Assembly: GCA_900318395.1 (NCBI GenBank)
Contig: ONKL01000061.1
Span: 1-48,954 of the forward strand
Source: an uncultured Prevotella sp.
GTDB lineage: Bacteria; Bacteroidota; Bacteroidia; Bacteroidales; Bacteroidaceae
DNA length: 48,954 bases
Direction of reading: 5' to 3'
The position numbers and the translations under genes were made by a program. Below the pieces are notes generated by a model. It was not told the origin of the DNA and made no database searches. It saw only the letters and a list, made by a program, of their open reading frames with translations. Each line of letters starts with the position of its first letter. The first letter of the stretch is position 1. Below, in pieces: positions 8,470 through 17,546 of this stretch.

Positions 8470-9834
8470 TTACAATAGCCCTAACTGATGGAGGAAGATA
8501 AACAAGATACAAACAGGGCAGACGTACTTCACGAGGAAGATATAGAAATGGAACATCGTGACATTCCGCAAGGTGCCCTTGTTGGTAAATTCGTCGCGCA
8601 CCAGTTTGTGGGGCACGAACCAGCCGATAAAGACACACGTCAGGAAGCCCACTATCGGCAGGAACAGCTGACCTGTAACAAAGTCGAACAGATCGAAGAT
8701 AGTCATGCCAAACAGCTGATGATTGCTTATAGCACCCAGCGACAATGAGCATACTGCACCAAGTATCATAGTGGCAATAGTCACAGTAGCTGCAGCATAT
8801 TTACGTGTTGTGCCCACTTCTTCTTCCAGGAAAGCCGTGCTCACCTCATGCAGAGAAATCAGAGAGGTAAGAGCCGCCATCGACAGAAGAGCATAGAACA
8901 AGAGTGAGATGAAATAGCCTAAAGTCGGGAAACTAGAGAAAGCTTGCTGGAACACATTCGGAAGCGTGATGAAGATCAGCGAAGGGCCGCTATCTGGGTT
9001 AACGCCCACAGAGAAGGCTGCGGGGAAGATAACCAGTCCCGCCAATATCGCCACCAAGAAATCGATGACACCAATCTGAGTGGCCGACTTTAACAAGTTT
9101 GTATTTTTAGAGAAATAGCTGGCATAGGTACAGATACAACCCATAGCGATACTCATCGAATAGAACGATTGTCCAAGGGCACCCAAGAACACATCGCCTG
9201 TTAACTTTGTCGTATCCGGCTTGAACAGGAATTCGATACCTTTATCTGCATTCGGCAGCATACAAGAAGCTACCACAATGATCAATAACAAGATAAACAA
9301 GAGGGGCATCATCAATTTGGAAGCCCTCTCTATGCCGTCACGAACACCGTTCTCAACAATCAGATAAGCGGCCAGAAGAATGATCAATGTCCAGAAAACC
9401 GGCTTGACAGGATCCTGTGAGAATGTGGCGAAATAAGTATTGATATAATCAGGATCGCCATGTAACTTACCTAATAATGAAGCCCACATATATTCCAGGC
9501 ACCAGCCTGAAACAACAGCGTAATAACTGGAAATCAGGAATCCTGTGAGCACACCCATATAGCCGATGAACATCCAAGGAGTACCCCCAGACAGTTTCCT
9601 GAACGAGCGAGCAGTGTTGGCCTGGCCATGACGCCCGATAATGAACTCACTGATCATACAAGGTATACCCAACAGGAGCACACAGATGATATAGATCATG
9701 ATAAACACGGCTCCACCGTTCTGACCCGTCATATAGGGGAAGCGCCAGATGTTTCCCAGACCCACAGCTGAACCTGCGGTAGCCAAAATAACACCCAGTT
9801 TACTGCTAAAACTAGCCCTTTCCAGTTTCGACAT
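8470..9834 (-). CDS. Sodium-dependent transporter, NSS (LeuT) family
   Basis: 454 residues, first gene of the operon and tandem paralogue of the next gene. Signature GSAVGLGNIWRFP at residues 21-33, followed by about eleven helices. I start at ATG 9834 (MSKLERASF) rather than at the longer possible N-terminus: the minus-strand promoter TACATTTG at 9867-9860 puts transcription start near 9854, so upstream in-frame codons are not in the mRNA. ATG 9849 (MRKVHM) would leave a leader of only about five bases. The stop is immediately followed by the start of the second transporter. Confidence 0.9.
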   Translation of the reverse strand: MSKLERASFSSKLGVILATAGSAVGLGNIWRFPYMTGQNGGAVFIMIYIICVLLLGIPCMISEFIIGRHGQANTARSFRKLSGGTPWMFIGYMGVLTGFLISSYYAVVSGWCLEYMWASLLGKLHGDPDYINTYFATFSQDPVKPVFWTLIILLAAYLIVENGVRDGIERASKLMMPLLFILLLIIVVASCMLPNADKGIEFLFKPDTTKLTGDVFLGALGQSFYSMSIAMGCICTYASYFSKNTNLLKSATQIGVIDFLVAILAGLVIFPAAFSVGVNPDSGPSLIFITLPNVFQQAFSSFPTLGYFISLLFYALLSMAALTSLISLHEVSTAFLEEEVGTTRKYAAATVTIATMILGAVCSLSLGAISNHQLFGMTIFDLFDFVTGQLFLPIVGFLTCVFIGWFVPHKLVRDEFTNKGTLRNVTMFHFYIFLVKYVCPVCILFIFLHQLGLL

Positions 9835-9856
9835 ATGCACTTTTCTCATAATTTCG

Positions 9857-9887
9857 TTGCAAATGTATAAAGAATTTCTTAATTTTG
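9857..9887 (+). promoter_or_regulatory. Promoter of the VanZ-like gene
   Basis: TTG at 9857-9859, 20 bases, TAATTTTG at 9880-9887. It supports ATG 9908 as the start, with a leader of about 15 bases. Its -33 box abuts the -7 box of the divergent transporter promoter. Confidence 0.7.
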
Positions 9888-9893
9888 CACAAA
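9860..9893 (-). promoter_or_regulatory. Promoter of the NSS transporter operon
   Basis: Minus strand TACATTTG at 9867-9860 with a TTTG at 9893-9890 (22-base spacing, slightly long). It faces away from the VanZ promoter, and the two -7/-33 boxes interleave. Confidence 0.6.
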
Positions 9894-9907
9894 AATTGAA
9901 AGTAAAT

Positions 9908-10312
9908 ATGAAATTTCTATTGCATTTTATCAAAAACTACCCATTTGCGTGCATTTTGTTCGCCCTTATTTGGTATTTGTCGTTCTTTACGCCACCACAG
10001 ACAGAGCTTGACAATGTGGAGTTCATCGACAAATGGGTACATATCATCATGTACGGGGGAACCTGTGTCGTTCTATGGATAGAATATGCCCGTCAGCATC
10101 GGACACCCGATCATGAGAAACTGTTCTTCTGGGCCTGGATATCACCCATCGTTATGAGTGGCATCATTGAATTGCTTCAAGAATACGCCACAGGTGGAAG
10201 AAGAAGTGGAGAATGGCTCGACTTGGCAGCCAATTCCACTGGCATCACCCTCGCAGCGGTCATCGGGATTCTGATTTTTCTTGCTCGCTCCAAGCGCAAA
10301 AAGGATGCTTGA
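9908..10312 (+). CDS. VanZ family membrane protein
   Basis: 134 residues with about four membrane helices. The VanZ-type features are an early acidic/aromatic loop (DNVEFIDKWVHIIMYGG) and a later IIELLQEYATGGRRSGEWLDLAANSTG segment, which in this family carries the E-Q-R-D-x-D-like conserved polar patch between helices. VanZ-like proteins are widespread and mostly uncharacterised; the namesake gives low-level teicoplanin resistance, which should not be assumed here. The start is fixed by the promoter at 9857-9887. Its last 53 bases overlap the convergent CYTH gene. Confidence 0.85.
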   Translation: MKFLLHFIKNYPFACILFALIWYLSFFTPPQTELDNVEFIDKWVHIIMYGGTCVVLWIEYARQHRTPDHEKLFFWAWISPIVMSGIIELLQEYATGGRRSGEWLDLAANSTGITLAAVIGILIFLARSKRKKDA

Positions 10313-10760
10313 CAAGATGGGCATTATAGTAACGACGGTCACCTGTAACCTCACGCCCGATAAAATCCGGCTTCTCGAAGGGCTCTTCTTCTGAACGGAG
10401 CTCCACCTCGGCCATCACCAAACCAGCGTTCTCGCCATAGAACTCATCGACCTCAAAGGTGTGAGCACCACTTTTCACAAGATACCGCGTCTTGTCGATA
10501 GCGCCAGGCTCGCAGAGTTTCATCAGCTGCCGAGCCTCATCCATCGTAATCTCCTTCTCAAACTCATAGCGACTGAGGCCTGCAGCATCAGAAGGCCCTT
10601 TAATCGTTAAATATCCGCGGTCATCACGGATCCGTACCCTGACGGTACGTCCGTGACCACTGCAGATATAGCCTTGACAAATACGGCTGCTTCCGAATGC
10701 TTGCCGCTTGTAATCATCGTTACGGACCAGGAACTTGCGCTCTATCTCCAGTCCGCTCAT
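10260..10760 (-). CDS. CYTH domain protein (triphosphatase-like)
   Basis: 166 residues beginning with the CYTH hallmark EIERKF at 5-10, followed by alternating charged strands (RVRIRDDRGYLTIKGP, YEFEKEI, TRYLVKSG, FEVDEFYGENAGLVMAEVEL) that line the tunnel of the family. Family members hydrolyse inorganic triphosphate or related substrates with a divalent metal. The length matches single-domain bacterial CYTH proteins. The ATG follows directly on the stop of the small membrane protein gene (TAAATG), so the two are translationally coupled; prfB lies upstream. The 3' end overlaps the convergent VanZ-like gene by 53 bp. Confidence 0.9.
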   Translation of the reverse strand: MSGLEIERKFLVRNDDYKRQAFGSSRICQGYICSGHGRTVRVRIRDDRGYLTIKGPSDAAGLSRYEFEKEITMDEARQLMKLCEPGAIDKTRYLVKSGAHTFEVDEFYGENAGLVMAEVELRSEEEPFEKPDFIGREVTGDRRYYNAHLVKHPFCAWSEQEKSESR

Positions 10761-10919
10761 TTATGCGACGATGAAAATGGAATAGATGACAAACAGGACA
10801 GCGAGAACTACTAAAACGCCGAAGATCCACTCCAGCACCTTCTTTCCACCCTCTTCCTGTTTTTTCTCATAAGCCACCTTTTTAACGGTAGACTTCTTTT
10901 CTCTTGCAATCTGTGCCAT
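10761..10919 (-). CDS. Small membrane protein, 52 residues
   Basis: Short gene between prfB and the CYTH gene. The protein starts MAQIAREKKSTVKK, has a Lys/Glu-rich N-terminal half (EKKQEEGGKK) and one C-terminal membrane helix (WIFGVLVVLAVLFVIYSIF) ending IVA. It starts 26 bases after the prfB stop and its stop abuts the CYTH start, so it is part of the same operon. The topology suggests a cytoplasmic charged tail with a membrane anchor. No function is recognised; the consistent codon use and tight spacing argue that it is real. Confidence 0.75.
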   Translation of the reverse strand: MAQIAREKKSTVKKVAYEKKQEEGGKKVLEWIFGVLVVLAVLFVIYSIFIVA

Positions 10920-10945
10920 AAATGTAATATTTTAATGTTTAATCC

Positions 10946-12070
10946 TCAATTTTCTTCGTCAGAAGAAGGGAACTCCATCAGATAAGCCTTGATAAACTCA
11001 TCGATCTTTCCATTCATCACGCCATCGACATCAGTTGTCTGATAGTTGGTGCGATGATCCTTCACACGACGATCGTCGAAAACATACGAACGGATCTGAC
11101 TACCCCACTCGATCTTTTTCTTACCAGCCTCAATCTTAGCCTGTGCCTCCAGACGTTTCTTCATGGCACGGTCGTAGAGCTGGGATTTCAGCAGGGTCAT
11201 CGCGCGTTCCTTATTCTTAGGTTGGTCGCGTGTTTCCGTATTTTCAATAAGTATTTCCTCTTCTTCACCCGTATCGGGGTCCGTATACCAATAGCGCAAA
11301 CGCACACCCGACTCCACCTTGTTCACGTTCTGACCACCTGCTCCTGAACTACGGAACGTATCCCAAGAGAGTTTGGCAGGATCGACATACACCTCGATGG
11401 TATCATCCACGAGTGGCGAAACGAATACCGATGCAAACGAGGTCATGCGCTTACCTTGGGCATTGAAAGGTGACACACGCACCAGACGGTGAACACCGTT
11501 CTCGCTCTTCAGATAGCCATAGGCATAGTCGCCACCTTCTATCTGCATCGTGACGCTCTTGATACCAGCCTCGTCACCATCGAGCAGGTTGGAGATCGTT
11601 ACCTTATAGCCGTGAGCCTCAGCCCAGCGCATATACATACGCATCAGCATCGATGCCCAATCCTGAGCCTCCGTGCCTCCTGCGCCAGAGTTGATCTTCA
11701 GGACTGCCTCCATCGGGTCTTCTTTCTGACGGAGCATATTCTTCAGTTCCAGGTCCTCAATGGCCTGAATGGCTTTGGCATAGTCTTCATCGACTTCCTC
11801 CTCAGTAACCATTTCGTCCTTGAAGAAATCGAAGGCAAGCTGAAGCTCGTCAGCCAATGTGCGCACTTCCTGATAGCCGTCGAGCCATTTCTTGATGCTC
11901 TTCACCTTCTTCATCTGCTCTTCGGCACGCTTACGGTCTTCCCAGAAATCAGGGGCTTGAGTACGAAGATCTTCTTCCTCGTACTCGATTTTCTTCTTAT
12001 CTATTTCGAGATAGCGGTTCAGTGCTTCTGCCCGCTCCAAAACATCCTTCAGTTGATCTTGAGTAATCAT
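10946..12070 (-). CDS. prfB: Peptide chain release factor 2
   Basis: 374 residues. It recognises UGA/UAA stop codons and triggers peptide release. The stop-recognition motif SPF lies at 200-202 (VRVSPFNAQG) and the catalytic GGQ at 245-247 (SSGAGGQNVNK), in the normal order after an N-terminal coiled domain. In many bacteria RF2 is made by a programmed frameshift near codon 26; here the reading frame through LNRYLEIDKKK is continuous, with no in-frame UGA, so no such autoregulation is visible. It is separated from the upstream acyl-CoA synthetase only by a 35-bp heptamer array and is probably co-transcribed with it. Confidence 0.96.
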   Translation of the reverse strand: MITQDQLKDVLERAEALNRYLEIDKKKIEYEEEDLRTQAPDFWEDRKRAEEQMKKVKSIKKWLDGYQEVRTLADELQLAFDFFKDEMVTEEEVDEDYAKAIQAIEDLELKNMLRQKEDPMEAVLKINSGAGGTEAQDWASMLMRMYMRWAEAHGYKVTISNLLDGDEAGIKSVTMQIEGGDYAYGYLKSENGVHRLVRVSPFNAQGKRMTSFASVFVSPLVDDTIEVYVDPAKLSWDTFRSSGAGGQNVNKVESGVRLRYWYTDPDTGEEEEILIENTETRDQPKNKERAMTLLKSQLYDRAMKKRLEAQAKIEAGKKKIEWGSQIRSYVFDDRRVKDHRTNYQTTDVDGVMNGKIDEFIKAYLMEFPSSDEEN

Positions 12071-12072
12071 CT

Positions 12073-12107
12073 ATAAACTCTAAACTTTAAACGATAAACT
12101 GAAAACT
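12073..12107. repeat. Five imperfect heptamers between fadD and prfB
   Basis: ATAAACT, CTAAACT, TTAAACG, ATAAACT, GAAAACT: five 7-bp units filling the entire gap between the prfB start and the upstream gene's stop (the last unit overlaps the stop codon). Same spacing and boundary position as the GAGTTAA-type arrays elsewhere. Confidence 0.65.
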
Positions 12108-13914
12108 ACTCAGCATACATCGCATCGATTTCCTTCTTATAGTTCTCGTTCAGGACGCGACGCTTAATCTTCAGTGTATTTGTCAACTCACCTTTCTCCA
12201 TTGAGAAGTGATGGGGCAGCAACGTAAAGCGCTTAATCTGCTCATAGTGAGCCAACTGCTGCTGAAGGGTATCGATGCGCTCCTTCATCATCTCATTAAT
12301 CTGAGGATTATTACAGAGTTCCTCGCGTGTCTGGAATGCGATGCGATGCTCACGGGCATATTCCTCCAACAACGGATAGACAGGAATAATCAAAGCAGAG
12401 ACGAACTTACGCTGGTCTGCGATAATACATATCTGATCGATGAACTTATCAACCAGCAACTTCGACTCTATCATCTGTGGAGCTATATACTTACCATTTG
12501 ATGTCTTATAGAGATCCTTGATTCGCTCCTTAAGGAACAGCTCGCCACCCTCCAGATAGCCAGAGTCGCCTGTGCGGAAGAAGCCGTCTTCAGTAAAGGC
12601 TGCCTTAGTAAGATCCTCACGGTTGTAATAGCCACGTGTGATAGTCGGGCCTTTCAACAAGACTTCACCATCATCGCTGATCTTGATCTCAATGCCCTCG
12701 ATGGGGACACCTACACCGCCCACTGTAAAGGGATCGCCGAGATGATTACAGCTGACGGTAGCCAGACTCTCTGTCAGACCGTAGCCCACAATCATATTAA
12801 TACCTATCGCATGAACGAACTCCTCCACCTTGGGATTCACTGTTGCACCAGCAGTGGGGAAGAAGTGCGCATTCTCCAGTCCTAACTCCTTACGTACCAG
12901 CGAGAACACCGTCTTGTTCAGCATCTCATACTCCAAATGTAGGCCCAACGGCGGACGCTTGCCTTTCGAGAGATAGTCGATATTATGCCTCTTACCCACG
13001 CTCAGCGCATGCTGGAAGAGTTTACGCTTGGCGGCATTGGCCTTCTCAATCTGTTCCTGAACGCCCATGTACACCTTTTCCCAAAAACGGGGGACTGACG
13101 ACATACACGTCGGATGCGTCTCTTTCATAGACTGCTGTACCTCCTGCGGATAGGTGTTGACAATCAGTCGTGTACCCTTTGTCAGACAGAGGATCTTCCA
13201 ACCTTTTTCGAAGATATGAGTGAACGGCAGGAAATTCAGCACGCGGTCGTTCTCCTCTACAGGTACGCACTTGTTGTTGGCCTCCATAGCGGCATGATAC
13301 TGTCCGCAGGTCAGGATAACACCCTTCGAATCGCCAGTAGTACCACTGGTATAGAGAATATTGGCAACATCATCCATCGACGCCTCTGCCTGAAGTTTCT
13401 CAACCTCAGTCTGACGGGGCAGATTATCTCCCAGCTTCAGGAAATCATCGAAATACATGGCATTGGGGTCGTGAGTAGACACACGGACATTCTTATCGAA
13501 AATGATGATTCGCTCAAGTGTGCTGCAAGTTGCAAAGATGCGACGAGCCTTATCATACTGATCCTGCTCTCCAACGAAGAGGAAACGGATATGAGCATCG
13601 TTTACCATAAACTGTATCTGCTGCTCGGAACTTGTTGCATAGAACGGAATCGTCACCGCACGGATACCCCATGCACCGAAGTCACAGAACATATACTGCA
13701 CAGAATTCTGAGAGAACACACCCACATTCTCCTGCACTTGAACCCCTAAATTAAGTAGGGCGTTCGATACTTTCATGACAATATCAGAGAACTGATTCCA
13801 CGACATGGATTTCCACTCAGAACCGCCAAAGTCCTTGTAAATCAACTCCTCACGGTCGCCATATTTCTTGGCCTGATCGTGAATCAAACGCGATAAATGA
13901 CTGTTTGTCTGCAT
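12106..13914 (-). CDS. fadD: Long-chain acyl-CoA synthetase (AMP-binding enzyme)
   Basis: 602 residues. ATP-dependent activation of fatty acids to acyl-CoA. The adenylate-forming P-loop is YTSGTTGDSKGV (about 188-199); later motifs are YGLTES, GYYNREDLT and TGDSGYLEGGELFLKERIKDLYK, the hinge and A8 region. The size and the long ERIKDLYKTSNGKYIAP motif are those of long-chain synthetases (FadD/FAA type) rather than acetyl-CoA synthetase. It has its own minus-strand promoter, whose -33 box lies just beyond the stop of the thiamine pyrophosphokinase gene. It is followed by prfB. Confidence 0.92.
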   Translation of the reverse strand: MQTNSHLSRLIHDQAKKYGDREELIYKDFGGSEWKSMSWNQFSDIVMKVSNALLNLGVQVQENVGVFSQNSVQYMFCDFGAWGIRAVTIPFYATSSEQQIQFMVNDAHIRFLFVGEQDQYDKARRIFATCSTLERIIIFDKNVRVSTHDPNAMYFDDFLKLGDNLPRQTEVEKLQAEASMDDVANILYTSGTTGDSKGVILTCGQYHAAMEANNKCVPVEENDRVLNFLPFTHIFEKGWKILCLTKGTRLIVNTYPQEVQQSMKETHPTCMSSVPRFWEKVYMGVQEQIEKANAAKRKLFQHALSVGKRHNIDYLSKGKRPPLGLHLEYEMLNKTVFSLVRKELGLENAHFFPTAGATVNPKVEEFVHAIGINMIVGYGLTESLATVSCNHLGDPFTVGGVGVPIEGIEIKISDDGEVLLKGPTITRGYYNREDLTKAAFTEDGFFRTGDSGYLEGGELFLKERIKDLYKTSNGKYIAPQMIESKLLVDKFIDQICIIADQRKFVSALIIPVYPLLEEYAREHRIAFQTREELCNNPQINEMMKERIDTLQQQLAHYEQIKRFTLLPHHFSMEKGELTNTLKIKRRVLNENYKKEIDAMYAE

Positions 13915-13936
13915 ACTCTCTTATAATAATCCGCTG

Positions 13937-13968
13937 CAAAATTACGTAAAATGATGCAGATAGCCAAA
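13937..13968 (-). promoter_or_regulatory. Promoter of fadD-prfB
   Basis: Minus strand TAATTTTG at 13944-13937 and TTTG at 13968-13965, 20-base spacing. The promoter separates the thiamine operon from the fadD operon although both run in the same direction. Confidence 0.75.
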
Positions 13969-13973
13969 TTATA

Positions 13974-14585
13974 TCACGAAAAAGTGCGATAAACGAGGTA
14001 ACAGCCGTCAGCATGAAGGCTGAAATCGGTACTTAAAGCCTCATTAAGGGTGCCTTGCCAGAACTGACGAAAAGGATAAGCCTGCCACTTCAGACCCTCA
14101 GAGACCAGATGACGGCAATTGACGTTAAAGATACTGACTTGTTGCCCAGGGAATGATTCAAAAGCCGTATCTCCTTGGGCAACAACGAACCATCCATAGT
14201 CAGTAACCAGCACTGGCTCTACTCCCATTTCAAGGAAATAACGAACCATCAAGGATATATTCCCCAGCGTATGATCCTCACGCTTGCCCGTTGCGCCTAC
14301 ATAAGCAATCTTATGCCACCCTTGCTCCAGACAATAGCGCGTAGCCTTCGTCAGATCATTGTCATCCTGTTCGTCAATCTGAATCAGGCGATCCCTCAAG
14401 GCATCTGGCACAGAGTCACCATCACCTACGACGACCACATTCTGGTGGCGATCATCATGGTCTGCCAGACTGGCAATGGCACCATCGCAAGCCACGATAT
14501 GCTTGGCGTTCTCCAATAAGGAGAGCGGCACGGCGTGGGTAGGAAAATCGCCGTTAGCCAGAATGACAACCTCACACTTTATCAT
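13974..14585 (-). CDS. Thiamine pyrophosphokinase
   Basis: 203 residues. Converts thiamine directly to thiamine diphosphate using ATP. Features of the TPK family are ACDGAIASL near residue 33, the metal site VVGDGDSVPD (about 51-60), DEQDDNDLTKA (about 71-81) and GATGKREDHTLGN (about 96-108). The start overlaps the stop of the upstream transporter by 14 bases. Together with the TPP riboswitch, receptor and PnuT-like permease, this makes a full thiamine uptake-and-trapping operon, known from Bacteroides as receptor-pnuT-tnr3. Confidence 0.93.
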   Translation of the reverse strand: MIKCEVVILANGDFPTHAVPLSLLENAKHIVACDGAIASLADHDDRHQNVVVVGDGDSVPDALRDRLIQIDEQDDNDLTKATRYCLEQGWHKIAYVGATGKREDHTLGNISLMVRYFLEMGVEPVLVTDYGWFVVAQGDTAFESFPGQQVSIFNVNCRHLVSEGLKWQAYPFRQFWQGTLNEALSTDFSLHADGCYLVYRTFS

Positions 14586-15168
14586 ACTTGGTGATTTTTA
14601 ACATCTGCTTCCACTTATAGTAACCAGCAATAGCGATAACAACATATAGACCATAAAGACCTGCCTTGAAGGGTATGCCTTTCTGAATATAGAGAAAACA
14701 GCAAACGACATCGACCACAATCCAGAAGAACCACTGTTCCAGATACTTGCGCGCCAGTGCCCACATGCCAACAAACGACAGAGCATTGGTAAACGAATCG
14801 AGCAGGGGCACTGTGGAGTTGGTCCAGGTCACTAATATATAATAGGTGGCGCCCCATGCAAAGAAGAAGAACAACGTGGCAGGCAGATATTGCCGCCTGG
14901 GCAGATGGATGATGGGCAGCGACTGCTTCAGCTTACGAGTCTTCTTGAACTTCCAGACATAGAATCCATAGACAGCAGCGAGCGTATAATATACCGCCAT
15001 ACCAGCATCGCCATAAAGGCCATGACTCCAGTAGAGCCAGACGTCGAGTGCTGGCATGATGACTCCAACAAACCACAGGGCTATCGACACACGGTACTCG
15101 AGCCAGATATAAATCAGGCCGAGAACCGTTGTCAATATGTCGAGCCAATACTCGCTGAGGAAATCCAT
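14572..15168 (-). CDS. PnuT-like thiamine transporter (PnuC family)
   Basis: 198 residues, about six to seven membrane helices. PnuC-family features are the W-rich helices WLDILTTVLGLIYIWLEYR at the N-terminus and YLEQWFFWIVVDVVCCFLYIQKG in the second half. PnuC proteins import nicotinamide riboside by facilitated diffusion; the branch next to thiamine kinases and under TPP riboswitches (PnuT) carries thiamine. The assignment to thiamine rests on the context here: riboswitch, outer-membrane receptor and TPK in one operon. Trapping by the pyrophosphokinase would drive the uptake. Confidence 0.9.
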   Translation of the reverse strand: MDFLSEYWLDILTTVLGLIYIWLEYRVSIALWFVGVIMPALDVWLYWSHGLYGDAGMAVYYTLAAVYGFYVWKFKKTRKLKQSLPIIHLPRRQYLPATLFFFFAWGATYYILVTWTNSTVPLLDSFTNALSFVGMWALARKYLEQWFFWIVVDVVCCFLYIQKGIPFKAGLYGLYVVIAIAGYYKWKQMLKITKYDKV

Positions 15169-15171
15169 TGT

Positions 15172-17475
15172 CTAGAAATTAATCGAGAGATGCGCCATCA
15201 CGTTAAACGGAGCTGAGGGAGCGAAACCAGCCTCATACTGATCGGAGGTATCCCAGCCTGTAGCCACCACTTTCCCATTCTCCTTCGTAAAGGCAGGAGC
15301 AGCCCAGCCATTGTTGTCGAACTTGGCTGAGAAGATGTTATAGAGCGTCACACCAAGCGTCAGATCCTTCAAGCCCAACTGCTTCAGGGCGAACGAATAG
15401 CTGAGATCGACATTCGTGGTGAAATGGCCATCGAGCATCATGCTCACATCAATGGGCTTGCCGTTATCGTCGAGGGTCTGATAGCTTTTGAAACCTGTAT
15501 TCGTCAGATACTGTTCTCCCACGTACTGGCTCTGGACTGATGCCTTCATGCCCTTATAATTGAAGGTGAAGATATTATTGAAGATGAAGTCGGGCGAGAA
15601 CGATAGCGGTGTGTCGCCGAGGCTCTCCACCGAGCCGTCCATCAGCGTTACCTCCCACTCCTTGGCACGATTCTTCGACAGCGTGGCGTTAGCATCCCAG
15701 CGGAACCAGTCGACAGGCTTCCATGCAGCCTCCAGCTCCACACCGAGACGATAGCTCTTACCCACGTTCTTGGCGATGGCCTCACCGATATTGTTCAGTT
15801 CGCCCGTCAGCACAAACTGATCCTTGTAGCTCATCCAATAGATGTTGGCACCAGCCGAGAACTTGGCACTCTGGAACTTATAGCCGACTTCGAGATCGTT
15901 CAGGCGCTCTGCCTTCAGTTCTGTGCCGAGATTGTCCTCGTAGTCGTTGCGGGTAGGCTCTTTATGAGCGATGGCATACGAAGCATAGACCTTATGATGA
16001 CGCGTGATATCGTAGTTCAGACCAAACTTCGGGTTGAAGAAGTTGAACTTCTCGTCGATGACGATCTTGCCGTCGGGATTAGCTCCCATCCAGTCGCCTG
16101 GATTCTGCATCTTAAGGCCGATGTGGCGATACTGCAGATCGAGGAAACCGTTCAGTCCTGGCAGGAAGTCATAGTTGATCTTGCCATAGATGTTCCAGTC
16201 TGTCTTCTTGGCATTGTTGCGATAGTATTCAAAGTCGGGCAGGAGTTCCATTCCCTCAGGTACATCCTTCACCCACTTCACCAGTCCGAAGTGGTCGCCG
16301 CTGTACTTGTTCCAGCCTCCACCTAAAGTGGCTTCCACATTCTCACGATTGTTATACACCAGCGAGGCCACAACGGCAAAGAAGTCATTGTCCATCTTCT
16401 TCTGGCGAATCAGGTCGCTCTTCAGCTTCGGATTCTCTTCAAACCAGACGCCGTAAGGCAGATACTCCACCAGTTTGCGACCCGTCTTATACTCCTCGTA
16501 ATAGCCCTGACCTTTGGTGTAATGGCCAGTCACGTTCAAGTTCAAAGTGCTCGCGAGGCGCTGGTTCCACAACAGCTGATAGTTCTGCTGATGGTAATTA
16601 TCCGTCTGTCCGTCATAATAATGCACGTTGCCGTTATCATCGTAGTACTCTCCACAGGAGTTGTAGGTGCGCCCATAGAGGCTCTGCTCATACTTTGACG
16701 TGTAGTTCCAGGCGTGATAGGTCTCCTCTACGCCATTCCAAGTCAGCAGTTTCACCACCGTATTGTCAGAGAAGTAGCCCCCTTGAATGAAATAGCTGTT
16801 CAAATTCGTCGAGGCACGATCCAGATAACCTTTCGAGCCGATGTTCGAAAGTCGGCCCTGAATGCCCCAGTGGCCCTTGATGAGCCCAGTGCCGAAACGC
16901 AGCGTCTCCTTATGTGAATAGTAAGAACCACCAGAGAGGTCGAGTCCGAAGTAGGGCTCCATGCCGATATTCTCCGTCTGCATGTTCACCGTAGCACCGA
17001 AGGCACCAGCACCGTTGGTCGAAGTTCCCACACCGCGCTGTATCTGCATTGACTGCACGCTGCTGGCAAAGTCGCCCATGTTCACCCAGTAGAGCTGGGC
17101 ACTCTCTGCATCGTTCATCGGGATACCGTTAGCCGTGATATTGATGCGGCTCGGATCAGTACCACGCACTCTGAGCGAGGTATAGCCGATGCCGTTGCCC
17201 GCATCCGAAGTCATCGTGATACTTGGTGTCAGCGAGAGCAGATAAGGGATATCCTGTCCGAAGTTCACAGACTTCAGTTCCTGCTGCGACATGTTGGTAT
17301 AAGCCACAGGCGTCTTCTTCGACGCACGGGTAGATACCACTTGCACGCCCTGCAGCTCTACAGTCTGGAGTGTATCAAGTTCACTCGGGTCAGTCTCTGG
17401 CGACACCAGTGGTTTCTTTGATTGCACACTCATCACGCACATCAGAGCAGTCATTCCTAAAACAAATCTTTTCAT
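15172..17475 (-). CDS. TonB-dependent receptor, predicted thiamine receptor
   Basis: 767 residues. Signal peptide of about 19 residues (MKRFVLGMTALMCVMSVQS), a plug domain with LRVRGTDPSRINITANGIPMND and an outer-membrane barrel ending in an aromatic terminal strand (VMAHLSINF). There is no carboxypeptidase-like N-terminal extension of the SusC type. It sits directly behind a TPP riboswitch and ahead of the thiamine permease and kinase, so the substrate is very probably thiamine or a phosphate ester. This corresponds to the OMthi receptors known in Bacteroides. Confidence 0.92.
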   Translation of the reverse strand: MKRFVLGMTALMCVMSVQSKKPLVSPETDPSELDTLQTVELQGVQVVSTRASKKTPVAYTNMSQQELKSVNFGQDIPYLLSLTPSITMTSDAGNGIGYTSLRVRGTDPSRINITANGIPMNDAESAQLYWVNMGDFASSVQSMQIQRGVGTSTNGAGAFGATVNMQTENIGMEPYFGLDLSGGSYYSHKETLRFGTGLIKGHWGIQGRLSNIGSKGYLDRASTNLNSYFIQGGYFSDNTVVKLLTWNGVEETYHAWNYTSKYEQSLYGRTYNSCGEYYDDNGNVHYYDGQTDNYHQQNYQLLWNQRLASTLNLNVTGHYTKGQGYYEEYKTGRKLVEYLPYGVWFEENPKLKSDLIRQKKMDNDFFAVVASLVYNNRENVEATLGGGWNKYSGDHFGLVKWVKDVPEGMELLPDFEYYRNNAKKTDWNIYGKINYDFLPGLNGFLDLQYRHIGLKMQNPGDWMGANPDGKIVIDEKFNFFNPKFGLNYDITRHHKVYASYAIAHKEPTRNDYEDNLGTELKAERLNDLEVGYKFQSAKFSAGANIYWMSYKDQFVLTGELNNIGEAIAKNVGKSYRLGVELEAAWKPVDWFRWDANATLSKNRAKEWEVTLMDGSVESLGDTPLSFSPDFIFNNIFTFNYKGMKASVQSQYVGEQYLTNTGFKSYQTLDDNGKPIDVSMMLDGHFTTNVDLSYSFALKQLGLKDLTLGVTLYNIFSAKFDNNGWAAPAFTKENGKVVATGWDTSDQYEAGFAPSAPFNVMAHLSINF

Positions 17476-17546
17476 ACCTTTAATTGTACCTTTAATTAAT
17501 TAATAATGTAAAGGGGGTAACACGTATCGACAAATCCTTCATTCCA

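Noticed and set aside
11990-12070. Programmed frameshift site in prfB
   Set aside because: The frame is continuous through codons 15-35 and no in-frame TGA is present.
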